Assembly (NCBI RefSeq): GCF_010725485.1 | Contig: NZ_AP022598.1 | Coordinates: forward strand, 1,984,001-2,048,000 | Source: Mycolicibacterium parafortuitum | GTDB lineage: Bacteria; Actinomycetota; Actinomycetes; Mycobacteriales; Mycobacteriaceae | Direction: 5' to 3' | DNA length: 64,000 bases | Shown here: in pieces, positions 37,404-47,620 of the stretch | How the letters are laid out: each line of letters starts with the position of its first letter | Position numbering within the stretch: the first letter of the stretch is position 1 | Position numbers and translations under genes: made by a program | The notes under the pieces: generated by a model | What the model was told of the DNA's origin: nothing | What the model saw: the letters and a program-made list of their open reading frames with translations, nothing else | Databases searched by the model: none

Positions 37404-38288
37404 TCAGACGGTCGTACGCAGGATGTCGACCACCCGTGCCGTCAGCGGGGACGCGTCGGCGGTCACATAGGCCGCAAGCAGCTCGATGGTGGCGCCGGCT
37501 TCGGCGGCCAGCGGCCGGTAGGTCACCCCGCCGATCTCCAGTGCCGCGGTCGGCTCCGGGACGAGCGCGACCCCCAGCCCGGCGGCCACCAGGGTGACCA
37601 GCGTCGAGGTCTCGTCGACCTCGTCGCGGATGCGCGGCCGGAAACCGGCGTCGGCGCACAGACCCGCCAGCAGCGCGCTCATCCGGGACCGCCCACCGCC
37701 GGCATGACCGATGAAGTCGTCGTCCCGCAGCTCGGCCAGTGCCACCTCATCCTGCCCGGCGCAGCGATGGCCCGCCGGAAGCGCGACGAGCAGCCGGTCG
37801 CGGCGCAGCGGCACCGCCGTCAGCGCCGGGTCGTCGACGGGTGGACGCATCAACGCGAGGTCGATGTCCTTGGCGTGCAACGCCGCCAGCTGTGCCGATG
37901 CCAGCATCTCGCCGCGCACCCGCAGGTCCACGGCCGGCAGGGCGGCCCGCAGCTCCCGGACCAGTCGGGGCAGCAGCGAATACGTGGCCGAGCCGACACA
38001 ACCCACCACCAGACGGCCCTCGGTGCCCGAGCCGATCCGGCGTGCCTGGTCGACCGCGTCGTCGACGGCGTCGAGGATGCGGACGGTGCGATCCAGGAAC
38101 GCCCGCCCCGCCTCGGTGAGCTCGACGCTGCGGGTGGACCGCAGAAACAGGGTCACACCGACCTCGCGCTCCAGCTGACGGATCTGCTGGGACAGGGGCG
38201 GCTGCGCGATCAGCAGCCGCTGCGCCGCGCGCCCGAAGTGCAGTTCCTCGGCAACCGCGCGGAAGTACCGTAGGTGGCGTAGTTCCAT
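37404..38288 (-). CDS. LysR-family regulator, CatR/BenM-like (pca operon)
   Basis: The 294-aa LysR protein has the N-terminal winged helix MELRHLRYFRAVAEELHFGRAAQRL and the CatR/BenM-type SQQIRQLEREVGVTLFLRSTR, followed by the periplasmic-binding-like effector domain (residues 90-294). It is divergent from pcaF with 69 bp between them, the usual LysR arrangement, so it probably activates pcaFDIJ in response to a pathway intermediate such as cis,cis-muconate or an oxoadipate; the effector is inferred. AGGAG precedes ATG 38288. Confidence 0.9.
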   Translation of the reverse strand: MELRHLRYFRAVAEELHFGRAAQRLLIAQPPLSQQIRQLEREVGVTLFLRSTRSVELTEAGRAFLDRTVRILDAVDDAVDQARRIGSGTEGRLVVGCVGSATYSLLPRLVRELRAALPAVDLRVRGEMLASAQLAALHAKDIDLALMRPPVDDPALTAVPLRRDRLLVALPAGHRCAGQDEVALAELRDDDFIGHAGGGRSRMSALLAGLCADAGFRPRIRDEVDETSTLVTLVAAGLGVALVPEPTAALEIGGVTYRPLAAEAGATIELLAAYVTADASPLTARVVDILRTTV

Positions 38289-38322
38289 ATCTCCTGCATA
38301 TCAATGTGCGCTATTTATGTAT

Positions 38323-38351
38323 TTCAGAATATGTCCGCACCGGCCTACCGT
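38323..38351 (+). promoter_or_regulatory. Predicted leaderless promoter of pcaF
   Basis: TTCAGA (38323-38328), a 17-bp spacer and TACCGT (38346-38351) form a SigA-type promoter. Only six bases separate the -10 box from ATG 38358, so transcription should start at or next to the start codon, giving a leaderless mRNA. Confidence 0.55.
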
Positions 38352-38357
38352 CGAGGC

Positions 38358-39584
38358 ATGGACGTCGTCATCTGCAATCCGGTACGGACGCCGGTCGGTC
38401 GCATGGGAGGTGCGCTCGCGCCCCTGACCGCCGCCGATCTGGCCACCGTCACGCTGCGCGCACTGATCGACCGCACAGGTCTGCGCGAGGGCGACGTCGA
38501 CGACGTGATCCTCGGCAACGGCTACGCCAACGGGGAAGCGCCCGCACTCGGGCGGATCGCCGCACTCGACTCCGGGCTGGGCACCGCGGTGCCCGGTCTG
38601 CAGATCGACCGGCGCTGCGGGTCCGGACTGCAGGCCGTGCTGTACGCCGCCGGACAGGTCGCCACCGGGGCGGCTCGCACGGTGATCGCCGGAGGCGCGG
38701 AGTCGATGTCCAACGTCGAGCACTACGCACTCGGCCTGCGCAACGGTGTGCGCCAGGGTGGGATCGCACTGCGGGACCGCCTCGATCGAGCACGCGAAAC
38801 CGCGGGCGGTACAAGTCATCCCATCGCCGGGGGCATGATCGAGACCGCCGAGAACCTGCGGGCCCAGTACGAGATCACCCGCCAGGAGCAGGACGAGCTC
38901 GCGGCGCGTTCGCACCGGCGCGCGGTGGCCGCGCACGACAACGGCCACTTCGCCGACGAACTCGTCCCGGTCACCGTCCCCGGCGCACGGGGACGTGCGG
39001 ACACCATCGTCGAGCGCGACGAACACCCCCGCGCCGACCTCACCGTCGAGAAGCTCGCACAACTGCGCGCTGTCCGGTCGCGCCACGACTGCGCCGCGAC
39101 CGTCACCGCGGGCAACGCGTCAGGCCAGAACGACGGCGCGGCGATGTGTGTCGTCACCACCCGCGCCGAAGCCGAAAAGCGGTCCTGGGAGCCGTTGTTG
39201 ACACTGCGGTCCTCGGCGGTCACCGGCTGTGCGCCCGAGACCATGGGCCTCGGTCCGGTCGCCGCCACCGCCGCGGCACTGGAACGTGCCGGGCTGACCC
39301 TCGACGAGATCGACCTCATCGAGCTCAACGAGGCGTTCGCCGCGCAGGTGCTGGCCGTACTCGCCGAATGGAAGGTCGACCCGCTCGACGACCGCCTCAA
39401 CCCGAACGGCTCCGGCATCTCGCTGGGCCACCCCATCGGCGCCACCGGCGCCAGGATTCTCGCCACCGCCGCCTACGAGGCGCGTCGGCGCGGCGCCCGC
39501 TACGTGCTGGAGACGATGTGCATCGGCGGGGGACAGGGTCTGGCCGCGGTGTTCGAAGCGACGCGGTTCGAGGTGACGCGATGA
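38358..39584 (+). CDS. pcaF: 3-oxoadipyl-CoA thiolase PcaF
   Basis: PcaF cleaves 3-oxoadipyl-CoA to succinyl-CoA and acetyl-CoA, the last step of the pathway. The 408-aa thiolase has the nucleophile Cys87 (RRCGSGLQA), GGAESMSN, TAGNASGQNDGAA, NEAFAAQ, GHPIGATGAR and the second catalytic Cys in METMCIGGGQG-like ETMCIGGGQG. Context (pcaD and pcaIJ immediately downstream) decides for 3-oxoadipyl-CoA rather than acetoacetyl-CoA. No Shine-Dalgarno is seen and the promoter suggests leaderless translation from ATG 38358. It overlaps pcaD by 4 bp. Confidence 0.9.
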   Translation: MDVVICNPVRTPVGRMGGALAPLTAADLATVTLRALIDRTGLREGDVDDVILGNGYANGEAPALGRIAALDSGLGTAVPGLQIDRRCGSGLQAVLYAAGQVATGAARTVIAGGAESMSNVEHYALGLRNGVRQGGIALRDRLDRARETAGGTSHPIAGGMIETAENLRAQYEITRQEQDELAARSHRRAVAAHDNGHFADELVPVTVPGARGRADTIVERDEHPRADLTVEKLAQLRAVRSRHDCAATVTAGNASGQNDGAAMCVVTTRAEAEKRSWEPLLTLRSSAVTGCAPETMGLGPVAATAAALERAGLTLDEIDLIELNEAFAAQVLAVLAEWKVDPLDDRLNPNGSGISLGHPIGATGARILATAAYEARRRGARYVLETMCIGGGQGLAAVFEATRFEVTR

Positions 39585-40351
39585 GCGCCGCCGACGTGCA
39601 CGTGGTGGAAAGTGGCGTGCCGCACGGGCCCCCGGTGGTGCTGTCCAACTCGCTGGGCGCCACCCACCGGATGTGGGAACCCCAGGCGGACGCGCTGGAA
39701 AGCCGGTTCCGGGTGCTGCGCTACGACACCCGCGGCCATGGCGGTTCGCCGGTGCCCGGCGGCCCGTACTCGATCGACGACCTCGCCGACGACCTGATCG
39801 GGATCCTCGACCGCCGCGGCATCGAGCGCGCCCACCTGATCGGACTGTCCCTGGGCGGGATGACCGCGATGCGGGTGGCCGCACGCAACCCCGACCGGGT
39901 CGACCGGATGGTGCTGCTGTGCACCGCCGCCGAACTCGCACCCGCGCAGGCCTGGATGGATCGCGCAGCGGCGGTGCGTGCCGGCGGCGCCGAAGCCGTC
40001 GCGCCCGCCGTGATCGCCCGGTGGTTCACGCTGAGCTACCTGGAGACCCACCCGGCCGAACGCGCCGAATGGATGGCCATGATCGCGGCAACGCCGGCCG
40101 AAGGTTACGCCTCGTGCTGTGAGGCGATCGCCGAACTCGATCTGCGCGAACAACTCTCGACGATCACCGCGCCGACGCTGGCCATCGCCGGCGCCGACGA
40201 CCCCGCGACCCCGCCGGCGAAACTTGAGCACATAGTCGCCGGCGTCCCCGGTGCGTCGCTGATGGTCGTCGACGGGGCGGCACATCTGGCCAACGCCGAA
40301 CAACCCGAGCAGATCACCGCCGCCATCATCGAACACCTGGAGCAGTCATGA
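39581..40351 (+). CDS. pcaD: 3-oxoadipate enol-lactonase PcaD
   Basis: PcaD hydrolyses 3-oxoadipate enol-lactone to 3-oxoadipate. The 256-aa alpha/beta hydrolase has its nucleophile Ser90 in [13 protein letters not shown], an acid in [10 protein letters not shown] and His in [36 protein letters not shown] is typical of this enzyme. It starts in the pcaF stop (ATGA) and ends in the pcaI start (ATGA), showing tight coupling. No fused carboxymuconolactone decarboxylase (PcaC) domain is present, which fits the catechol rather than the protocatechuate branch. Confidence 0.92.
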   Translation: MSAADVHVVESGVPHGPPVVLSNSLGATHRMWEPQADALESRFRVLRYDTRGHGGSPVPGGPYSIDDLADDLIGILDRRGIERAHLIGLSLGGMTAMRVAARNPDRVDRMVLLCTAAELAPAQAWMDRAAAVRAGGAEAVAPAVIARWFTLSYLETHPAERAEWMAMIAATPAEGYASCCEAIAELDLREQLSTITAPTLAIAGADDPATPPAKLEHIVAGVPGASLMVVDGAAHLANAEQPEQITAAIIEHLEQS

Positions 40352-41133
40352 CCCTCGACAAAGTGGTCGCCACGGCACGCGAGGCCGTCGACGACATCCC
40401 GTCCGGATCGAGTCTCGCGGTAGGCGGCTTCGGTCTGGCCGGTATCCCGTGGTTTTTGATCGAGGCGCTCATGGAGCAGGGCGCCGACGACCTGACCATC
40501 GTCAGCAACAACTGCGGCGTCGACGGCGGCGGTCTGGGGCTGCTGCTGGAGGCACACCGCATCACCCGGGTCATCGCGTCCTACGTCGGGGAGAACAAGG
40601 AGTTCGCCCGCCAGTATCTGTCCGGTGAGCTCACCGTGGAGCTCACCCCGCAGGGGACGCTGGCCGAGCGGTTGCGCGCCGGCGGCAGCGGCATCGGGGC
40701 GTTCTTCACCCCGACCGGGGTCGGCACGCTGGTCGCCGACGGCGGCCTGCCGTGGCGTTACCACCCCGACGGCAGTGTCGCGCTGGCCTCGCCGCCCAAG
40801 GAGGTCCGCTCCTTCCGTGGGCGCCGGATGCTGCTGGAGGAATCGATCGTCACCGACTACGCGCTGGTGCGCGCCGCCGTCGCCGACCGGGCCGGAAACT
40901 GCGTATTCCACGCCGCGGCACGCAATTTCAACCCGCCCGCGGCGATGGCCGGCCGGGTCACGGTGGTGGAGGCCGAGCGTGTCGTCGAGGTCGGTGAACT
41001 ACACCCCGACGAGATCCACCTGCCCGGCATCTTCGTGCAGCGCATCGTCGAGCTCAGCCCGGAACAGGCGGCCCGCAAGGGCATTGAGAAGCGCACCACC
41101 CGACCGCGGACCCCGCAGGAGGCACTGGCATGA
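40348..41133 (+). CDS. pcaI: 3-oxoadipate CoA-transferase subunit A
   Basis: This is the alpha subunit of the succinyl-CoA:3-oxoacid CoA-transferase that activates 3-oxoadipate. The 261-aa protein shows [54 protein letters not shown], and [15 protein letters not shown]. It is slightly longer than typical PcaI, with a C-terminal Arg-rich tail. It overlaps pcaD and pcaJ by 4 bp each. Acetoacetate CoA-transferases look alike, so the substrate is assigned from the operon. Confidence 0.88.
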   Translation: MTLDKVVATAREAVDDIPSGSSLAVGGFGLAGIPWFLIEALMEQGADDLTIVSNNCGVDGGGLGLLLEAHRITRVIASYVGENKEFARQYLSGELTVELTPQGTLAERLRAGGSGIGAFFTPTGVGTLVADGGLPWRYHPDGSVALASPPKEVRSFRGRRMLLEESIVTDYALVRAAVADRAGNCVFHAAARNFNPPAAMAGRVTVVEAERVVEVGELHPDEIHLPGIFVQRIVELSPEQAARKGIEKRTTRPRTPQEALA

Positions 41134-41816
41134 GCTGGACGCGTACCGAGATGGCCGCCCGCGCAGCGCGGGAACTGCGCGACGGCGACTACGTCAACCT
41201 GGGGATCGGACTGCCGACGCTGATCCCCGACCACCTGCCCGAAGGCTCCGATGTCACGTTGCACGCCGAGAACGGCATCCTGGGCGTCGGACCGTTCCCG
41301 TACGACGACGAGGTCGACCCGGACCTGGTCAACGCCGGTAAGCAGACCGTGTCCGTGCTGCCGGGCGCGTCGTTCTTCGACTCGGCAACCAGCTTCGCGA
41401 TGATCCGCGGCGGGCACGTCGACGTCGCGGTGCTCGGCGGGATGCAGGTCGCGGTCAACGGTGATCTGGCGAACTGGATGGTGCCCGGCTCGATGGTCAA
41501 GGGTATGGGTGGGGCGATGGACCTCGTCAACGGTGCCGCCAAGGTGATCGTGTTGATGGACCACGTCGCGAAAAACGGTGACGCCAAACTTGTCTCGGAG
41601 TGCGACCTGCCGCTGACCGGAAAGGCGGTCGTGCAGCGGGTGATCACCGACCTCGGCGTGTTCGACGTCACCGGCACCGAGTTCGGTGTCGTCGAGCTCG
41701 CCCCCGGCGTCGACCTCGACGAGGTGGCCGCCAAGACCGGCGCACCGGTGGCCGACCACCGTCAACGTCTCAGCGCAGCCAGCTCGGAACGCGAACGGAT
41801 GCCCAGCTTGGCGTAG
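41130..41816 (+). CDS. pcaJ: 3-oxoadipate CoA-transferase subunit B
   Basis: The 228-aa beta subunit contains the catalytic glutamate that forms the CoA-thioester intermediate, Glu47 in [12 protein letters not shown], and the family blocks [38 protein letters not shown] and GMGGAMDLV. The C-terminal tail after VADHRQ runs 55 bp into the 3' end of the convergent LuxR gene, so both mRNAs overlap antisense. It is the last gene of pcaFDIJ. Confidence 0.9.
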   Translation: MSWTRTEMAARAARELRDGDYVNLGIGLPTLIPDHLPEGSDVTLHAENGILGVGPFPYDDEVDPDLVNAGKQTVSVLPGASFFDSATSFAMIRGGHVDVAVLGGMQVAVNGDLANWMVPGSMVKGMGGAMDLVNGAAKVIVLMDHVAKNGDAKLVSECDLPLTGKAVVQRVITDLGVFDVTGTEFGVVELAPGVDLDEVAAKTGAPVADHRQRLSAASSERERMPSLA

Positions 41817-44389
41817 ATCCGGGTCAGGTGATACTGCACTGTCTTCGGTGACACGTACAGTTCGGCCGCGACCTCGCGATTGGAGAGCCCGCGCGACACC
41901 AGCGTCGAGACCGCCTCCTCCTGTGGGGTGAGTTCGACGGCGTGGCGGGACTCGCGGCTCTGGTGCAGCCCACCGGCTTTGAGCTCCCGGTCGCAGCGCG
42001 CCACGTAGGTGCCTGCGCCGAGGCCGTCGTAGAGCTCGCGCGCGGCGCTGATGACCGTGTCGGCTTCGCGCCGCTTACCCGCCCGGCGCAGGGTCTGCCC
42101 GTAGGCGAAATCGACCCGTGCCGTCTCGTAGCGCAACGGCAGCCCGTCCAGCAGGGCCAGGGACTGCTCGAAAGCCTCACGGGCGGCGGCGATATCGCCC
42201 TGCGCACCGAGAAGGCGGCCGCGAACCCACCCGAGCCGGGCCTGCGCGCTGCGGTGCCCCCGACTCCGGGCTCGCTGAGCGTGCGGGCGCAGGAAGTTCT
42301 CGGCCCCGGCCAGGTCGCCGGTCAGCACCATCGCGTTGGCCAGAACGTCGACCCACGGCCAGTACCCGGGTTCCTGCAGCGAGGTGCCGGGGGCCAGCGT
42401 CGTGAGCGGTTCCAGGATCCGGCGGACCGCCGCGTAATCGGCCTGTGCCTCCGCGATCTGGGCGCGCAGCAGCAGCGCGGGGATGCGCATCATCGCGTAC
42501 TCGCCACCGTGGGCCGCGGCGCGCGCGGCGGCTTCCGCGGCCGCCCAGTCACCGCGTAGCGCGGCGATCTGCCCGGCGGTCCACTCCAGCAGCGGGGTGG
42601 CCAGCACGATTCCGCTGGCCTCGGCGAGCCGGCGGCCGTGCTCGACGTTGAGCAGTGCCGCATCCCATTCCCCGAGGCTGAACTGCGTGCGTGCCAGCCA
42701 CGCATGCGACCAGAGTGTGATACGGGTCGATCCTCCGAGACCCGCGGCGGCAACCGCACTCTCGAGGCTGGAGCGGGCTCCCTCGACATCGTCGCGCATC
42801 AGCTGCACCCACCCGCGTCCCATCACGACGCGCTGCGCCTGGGCGCCGTGACGAACACGCTCGTGCAGGTCGTCGTACTCGGCGGCGGCGCGGCGGGGCT
42901 GTCCCGAGGCCAGCAGGCCCAGCCCGCGGATCGCGGCAGCCTCGATACCCGCGGGGGAGTCGCGGTCGGCAAGCGCCAGCGCGCGGTCGGCCCACGCCAC
43001 CAACTGCTCACCCTGACAGTGCACCAGCGCGTGCAGGACGTAACGCTGGGCGATGAACGCCGCGGTGTCGGTGTCACGGTCGATGTGGACGATGTCCCAG
43101 GCGCGGCGCAGCCGTACCTCCGCCTCGGTGGCACGCCCCCGCAGGATCGCCAGATACGCCAGTGTGGCGTTGCGCAGCGGTGTTTCGCGCAGGTTCTCCA
43201 CCGCGGGAATCATCGCCGCCGCCCCGACGCAGTCTCCGGCGGCGACCAGCGCGTCGACCGCCCGCGTGAGCCGTTCGTCGCGGCGTAGCGGATCGGAGGT
43301 GAGTCGCGCGGCGTCGCGGAACAGCGTCGCGGCACGACTCCACTCACCGTCGGTCCCCGAGGACCGCGCCAGTGCGTCCACCTCATCGGCCAGCGCCTCG
43401 TCGGGCACCGGGGTGGCGGCGACGCGATGGCGAAGCCGCGCAACAGGATCGGTGACAACCTCGGCGGCGCGGCGGTGCAGCTCGGCGGTGGCCCGGACAC
43501 CGTGCACATCGAGGACCGCTGCCGCCGTGAGCGGATCGCGCAGTGCGGGATCCAGCGGATCACCGGGTGCCAGGAGGCCGGCGCCGGTCGCCGCCGCCAC
43601 GGCAGCCAGCGGATCGTCGATGCCGGCCAGCTTCACGGCCTCCGACAACGTCGCTCCGTCGCCGAGGACGGCCAGCGCCACCGTCAGCGCACGCCCGTCC
43701 GGGCCTGCGGCGGCGAGATCCTGTTCGGCCTGCACGACAACCTCGCGCGGCGCCGGCAGACGGGCATCCAGCCTGCTCCATGTCTGAGCGGGCAGTTCGT
43801 CGAGCAGCGCGCGCAGATGTCCGGGGTGGCCCCCGGTGTGGCGGGTGAGCAACTCCGCGGTCGACGCGGGCAACACGTGCCCGCGCGCCGAGGCGAGTTC
43901 GGCCACCTCGCGGGTGCTCAGCCCGGCCACCACGAGCTCATCGCCGCCGAGCCCCGGTATGCAGAGGGGACGTCCGTCGGTCACCAACGCGATCAGGACG
44001 GGCAGCGTGCGGTGATGCCGGATCAAGGTCGAAAGGGCTTGCAGGGAAAGCGTGTCCGCGTACTGTGCATCGTCGATGACGAGTAGTGTCGGCTCCTCGG
44101 CCGACAGCGTACGCGCCAATTCCCCGGCCGCTCCGGCCGCGTCGGTCGGCGTCGGGCCGGTGAGCAGCTGGGACAGCACCGCGCCGTCGAGGGTGCTCTC
44201 CCACGGGACGGCGGTGGCCCACCGGACGGCCGGGACCTGCGCGGCCGTGCGCCGCAGCAGAGCGGTCTTGCCGATCCCCGCCGCGCCGCGGACGGTGACG
44301 ACGGACGCACCGCCGGCCGCCGTGGCCGTCGTACGCCGAATCAACTCCTCCAGATCGGCGGCGCGACCGACGAACGTGACAGGCGCCAT
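41762..44389 (-). CDS. benR: Large LuxR-family ATP-binding regulator (LAL type), BenR-like
   Basis: The 875-aa protein has an N-terminal STAND-type ATPase with Walker [15 protein letters not shown] (residues 33-46) and Walker [12 protein letters not shown], a long TPR-like helical middle, and a C-terminal LuxR helix-turn-helix ([44 protein letters not shown], about residues 815-860). It lies 46 bp downstream of the ben genes on the same strand. In Corynebacterium, benR encodes a regulator of this type, and the placement supports the same role, probably activation by benzoate. ATG 44389 is preferred over a GTG 6 bp upstream. Confidence 0.8.
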   Translation of the reverse strand: MAPVTFVGRAADLEELIRRTTATAAGGASVVTVRGAAGIGKTALLRRTAAQVPAVRWATAVPWESTLDGAVLSQLLTGPTPTDAAGAAGELARTLSAEEPTLLVIDDAQYADTLSLQALSTLIRHHRTLPVLIALVTDGRPLCIPGLGGDELVVAGLSTREVAELASARGHVLPASTAELLTRHTGGHPGHLRALLDELPAQTWSRLDARLPAPREVVVQAEQDLAAAGPDGRALTVALAVLGDGATLSEAVKLAGIDDPLAAVAAATGAGLLAPGDPLDPALRDPLTAAAVLDVHGVRATAELHRRAAEVVTDPVARLRHRVAATPVPDEALADEVDALARSSGTDGEWSRAATLFRDAARLTSDPLRRDERLTRAVDALVAAGDCVGAAAMIPAVENLRETPLRNATLAYLAILRGRATEAEVRLRRAWDIVHIDRDTDTAAFIAQRYVLHALVHCQGEQLVAWADRALALADRDSPAGIEAAAIRGLGLLASGQPRRAAAEYDDLHERVRHGAQAQRVVMGRGWVQLMRDDVEGARSSLESAVAAAGLGGSTRITLWSHAWLARTQFSLGEWDAALLNVEHGRRLAEASGIVLATPLLEWTAGQIAALRGDWAAAEAAARAAAHGGEYAMMRIPALLLRAQIAEAQADYAAVRRILEPLTTLAPGTSLQEPGYWPWVDVLANAMVLTGDLAGAENFLRPHAQRARSRGHRSAQARLGWVRGRLLGAQGDIAAAREAFEQSLALLDGLPLRYETARVDFAYGQTLRRAGKRREADTVISAARELYDGLGAGTYVARCDRELKAGGLHQSRESRHAVELTPQEEAVSTLVSRGLSNREVAAELYVSPKTVQYHLTRIYAKLGIRSRSELAALRR

Positions 44390-44435
44390 GGGCACCCACC
44401 CATCGTAGGGGCGGTGGCCGCCGCGTCCCCGCCGA

Positions 44436-47084
44436 TCAGCCCAGATCGCCACCGGCGACGGGCAACACGGTCCCGGTGATGTACGCCGCCTCATCGGAGG
44501 CCAGGAAGCAGATCGCCGCCGCCTGCTCGTCGAGCGTCCCGTACCGCTTCATCAGCGAGGAGTCCAGCGTCTGGGTGATGTGCGCGTCGAACCACGCCTG
44601 CTCGGTGTCGTTGCGCGGCTTCGGGGTGCCGCGCGAGATCCGCCTGGGCGGCGCGGCGGTACCGCCGGGTGCGGTCGCGACGACCCTGATCCCCGCGTCG
44701 GCGTACTCCATCGCCAGCGACGCCGTGATCGCGTTGATACCGCCCTTGGCCGCCGAGTACGGGATGCGGTGAATACCCCTGGTGGCCGCCGAGGAGACGT
44801 TGACGATCACGCCGCGCCCCCGCGACACCATCGCGGGCAGCGCCGCATGACATGAGAACAGGGTGGTCATCAACGACCGGTCGATCTCGGCGCGCACCTC
44901 GGCGGGGGTGAACTCGGTGAACGGTTTGAAGTTGATGGCCCCGCCCACGTTGTTGATCAACACGTCGATCCGGCCGAAGGCCGAAAGGGCCTGTTGCACC
45001 AGAGATTCGGCACCTTCGTGGTGTTCGAGATCCGCGGTCACGGCCACCGCGGGTGACCGTGCGGCCAGCTCGTCGGCGAGTTCCTTGACCAGCTCAGACC
45101 GGTCGGCGAGCACCAGCACCCCGCCCTCGGCGTGGATGCGGCGGGCGGTGCGCTCACCGATGCCCTGCGCCGCGCCGGTCACCAGCACGACCTTGCCGGC
45201 GAACCGGCCCGGGGTCACGAACGCCGGTGCCGTCGCGTCCGCGGTGTCGGCCATCGCGCGTCGCATGGTCTGCTTGGACCGCTCGGCATGTGCGGTGATG
45301 AGAGCGCGGGCCGCCTCGCGGTCGCCGGCCTCGAACGCGGCGACGATGTCGACGTGGTCCTGCGCGCACCGGGGATGGCACCACGTCGCGTGGCGCAGCA
45401 CCTCGGTCATCCGGCCCTTGACCCCCAGCGCCTGATACGCCTGCAGCAGGTGGTCGTTGCGGGTGAGCGTGAACAGGTAGTCGTGGAACGCCGCGTTGGT
45501 CTCGGTGTACTGCTCGGCGTCGACGAAATGGTCCCCGTCGACATAAGGCAGTGTCGACTCGGCCAGCAGCCGGTATCCGGCCAGCTGGGCACTCGAGAGG
45601 CGTCCCATCGTCAGCTCCAGCGCCCCGAGCTCCAGCGCGGACCTGGCCTCGAAGATCGCGTCGGACTCGCGGACCTCGGGATGCTCCTCGCCGATCTGAT
45701 ATCCGTCGTGGCTGACCACGGTCGCGGTGTCGACGGTCTGCGGTGCGTGTGCCGGCGCGGTGACCGGATCGAAGAGGGTCTGCCCGGCGATGCCACGTGC
45801 ACCGGTGGGCAGCAGCAGGCCGTCGTCACCGTCGAGGGGGCAGGCCGCGTCACCGCCGGCCGCCACCATGACCTGTCCCGCGACCCGCCGGATCGCGTCG
45901 TCGTCCGTGACGACGGTGCGCGCGGCCACCGGTGCCAGGTCGGCGCGAGCCAATACGACCTGTCCGGCCACCGCGCGGGCGTCGGGGACCGGGAGCAAGA
46001 CCTCCGCGGCGAGGCGGGCGGAACCGGAGGCCGGTGCGGGTTTCTGCGCGGAGGCCGCGGCCTTGGCGAGCCCGAACTTCTCGTAGTAGAAGCCGGTGGG
46101 CTCCACGCCCGCGGTGTTCAGGTGGGTACGCACCGACTCGACCATCGGCGGCGGTCCGCACAGATAGATGGCCAGGTCACCTCCGTGGAGGTGTTCGGGG
46201 GCGATCAGGTCGGTGACGTAGGGGCGGTCAGGACCCCGGTTGGGCGCCGAGCTCGCCGGATCGGACACGCAGAAGTCCCACGTGAAAGCCGGGAGCTGCG
46301 CCCCGATCTCCTCGATCTCGTCGACGGCGGTCAGGTCGTCGTCCGAGCTGACACCGTAGATCAGGTGGGTCGCGCGGGTGCTGCCCGCGGCCCGCATCGC
46401 CCGCAGCATCGCCAGGATCGGCGCCAGGCCCGTGCCACCGGCCAACAGCAGTACCGGACGTTGCGCCTCCCGCAGGAAGAACGATCCGTTCGGGCCGGTG
46501 AACGACAGCGCGTCCCCGACCTGTGCGCGGTGGGTCAGGTAGTCCGACATCGCGCCGCCGGGAACCAGCTTGACCAGGAACGTCAGCAGTTCCTCGTGCG
46601 GGGCGTTGGAGAACGAGTACGAACGGGTCTGGTCAGTGCCCGGGACGGCGATGTTGACGTACTGACCGGGCAGGAAGGCGAGTTCACCGCGGTTGGGGAT
46701 CTCGATGCCGATCTTGACGGTGGTCGGGGAGAGCCGCTCCAGCAGCGTCAGGGTGCCCTGGTAGGTGGCGGCCTGGGTCTTCGCCGAATCCGAGGTGGCC
46801 GCGATCTGCAGGACCAGATCCGAGCGCGGCTTCATGCTGCACGGCAGCACGAAGCCGGCGGCCGCCTCGTCGGGCGCCAGCGCGTCGTCGATGTAGGTGC
46901 CGACGTCGTATTTCCCGCTCTCGCACAGCGCCTTACAGGTTCCGCAGGCGCCGTCGCGGCAGTCCAGCGGGATGTTGATGCGCTGCCGGTAGGACGCGTC
47001 GGCGACGGTCTGATCGGGCCGGCAGTTGATGAATCGCGTGACGCCGTCTTCGAAAGACAAGGCCACCGAATATGTTTCGGTCAC
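44436..47084 (-). CDS. benC-benD: Fused BenC reductase - FCD domain - BenD dehydrogenase
   Basis: One 882-aa reading frame joins three modules. Residues 1-90 are a plant-type [2Fe-2S] ferredoxin (Cys42, 47, 50, 82); about 100-340 are the FAD/NAD reductase (RSYSFSN, LLLAGGTGLAP, YLCGPPPMVE): together BenC, which feeds electrons to BenAB. Residues about 365-470 hold three degenerate repeats beginning (V/I)AGQ at 372, 401 and 432. About 475-612 match a GntR-type FCD domain (FEARSALELGALELT, His534, His577, His599) with no helix-turn-helix. About 630-882 are an SDR, BenD (TGAAQGIGE, NNVGG, Tyr776, Lys780), which oxidises the benzoate diol to catechol. GTG 47084 follows TGAGG. No internal Shine-Dalgarno or stop separates the parts. 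Confidence 0.85.
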   Translation of the reverse strand: MTETYSVALSFEDGVTRFINCRPDQTVADASYRQRINIPLDCRDGACGTCKALCESGKYDVGTYIDDALAPDEAAAGFVLPCSMKPRSDLVLQIAATSDSAKTQAATYQGTLTLLERLSPTTVKIGIEIPNRGELAFLPGQYVNIAVPGTDQTRSYSFSNAPHEELLTFLVKLVPGGAMSDYLTHRAQVGDALSFTGPNGSFFLREAQRPVLLLAGGTGLAPILAMLRAMRAAGSTRATHLIYGVSSDDDLTAVDEIEEIGAQLPAFTWDFCVSDPASSAPNRGPDRPYVTDLIAPEHLHGGDLAIYLCGPPPMVESVRTHLNTAGVEPTGFYYEKFGLAKAAASAQKPAPASGSARLAAEVLLPVPDARAVAGQVVLARADLAPVAARTVVTDDDAIRRVAGQVMVAAGGDAACPLDGDDGLLLPTGARGIAGQTLFDPVTAPAHAPQTVDTATVVSHDGYQIGEEHPEVRESDAIFEARSALELGALELTMGRLSSAQLAGYRLLAESTLPYVDGDHFVDAEQYTETNAAFHDYLFTLTRNDHLLQAYQALGVKGRMTEVLRHATWCHPRCAQDHVDIVAAFEAGDREAARALITAHAERSKQTMRRAMADTADATAPAFVTPGRFAGKVVLVTGAAQGIGERTARRIHAEGGVLVLADRSELVKELADELAARSPAVAVTADLEHHEGAESLVQQALSAFGRIDVLINNVGGAINFKPFTEFTPAEVRAEIDRSLMTTLFSCHAALPAMVSRGRGVIVNVSSAATRGIHRIPYSAAKGGINAITASLAMEYADAGIRVVATAPGGTAAPPRRISRGTPKPRNDTEQAWFDAHITQTLDSSLMKRYGTLDEQAAAICFLASDEAAYITGTVLPVAGGDLG

Positions 47085-47094
47085 TGTGCTCACC

Positions 47095-47619
47095 TCAGAA
47101 GTGGTAGACGTCCACCACATGGTGGATGTAGTCGTTCTTGAGCACCACGGTCTTGCGGCGGATCAACGGCTGCTCACCGCCGAAGTCGATGGTGTAGAAG
47201 GAGGTGCCGTAGTACGGATCGATGGTCTTGTAGCGGAAGTACATGGTGTGCCAGTTGAATCGCACGTCCACGACGTCGCCTCGGCGCTCGATGACCTCCA
47301 CGTTCGAGATGTTGTGGCTGGTGCGCGGTTCCGGCAGTGAGGTCGCCGACGACCGTTCGGTGCGGATCCGGAACACGCGGTCCTCCAGGCCACCCTTGTT
47401 CGAGTAGTAGATCAGCGAGATGTCGCGTTGGGGATCCTCGACGAGCCGGTCGTCGTCGGTCCAGGCCGGCATCCAGTAGACGACGTCGTCGGCGTAGCAG
47501 TCCAGCCACTTCTCGAATTCGCGGTCGTCCAGATACCGGGCCTCGCGATACAAGAACTGCTCGATCGCGTTCTGGGTGATGAGTGTTCCGGTGGTGACGG
47601 CATTTTCGGTGGTGGTCAT
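47095..47619 (-). CDS. benB: Benzoate 1,2-dioxygenase small (beta) subunit BenB
   Basis: BenB is the structural beta subunit of the benzoate dioxygenase hexamer. The 174-aa protein has the SnoaL/NTF2-like fold and the family sequences EQFLYREARYLDDREFEKWLDCY, YWMPAWTDDD, RTSHNISNVEV and HTMYFRYKTIDPYYG. ATG 47619 lies 1 bp after the benA stop, which suggests coupling; an in-frame ATG at 47631 would overlap benA and has only an adjacent AAGG. It is followed by the BenC-BenD fusion after 10 bp. Confidence 0.92.
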   Translation of the reverse strand: MTTTENAVTTGTLITQNAIEQFLYREARYLDDREFEKWLDCYADDVVYWMPAWTDDDRLVEDPQRDISLIYYSNKGGLEDRVFRIRTERSSATSLPEPRTSHNISNVEVIERRGDVVDVRFNWHTMYFRYKTIDPYYGTSFYTIDFGGEQPLIRRKTVVLKNDYIHHVVDVYHF

Positions 47620-47620
47620 G

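Noticed and set aside
45240..45260. Internal translation start separating BenD from the Ben fusion
   Set aside because: ATG 45254 is in frame but the bases before it show no Shine-Dalgarno and the upstream frame is continuous; left as a testable alternative.
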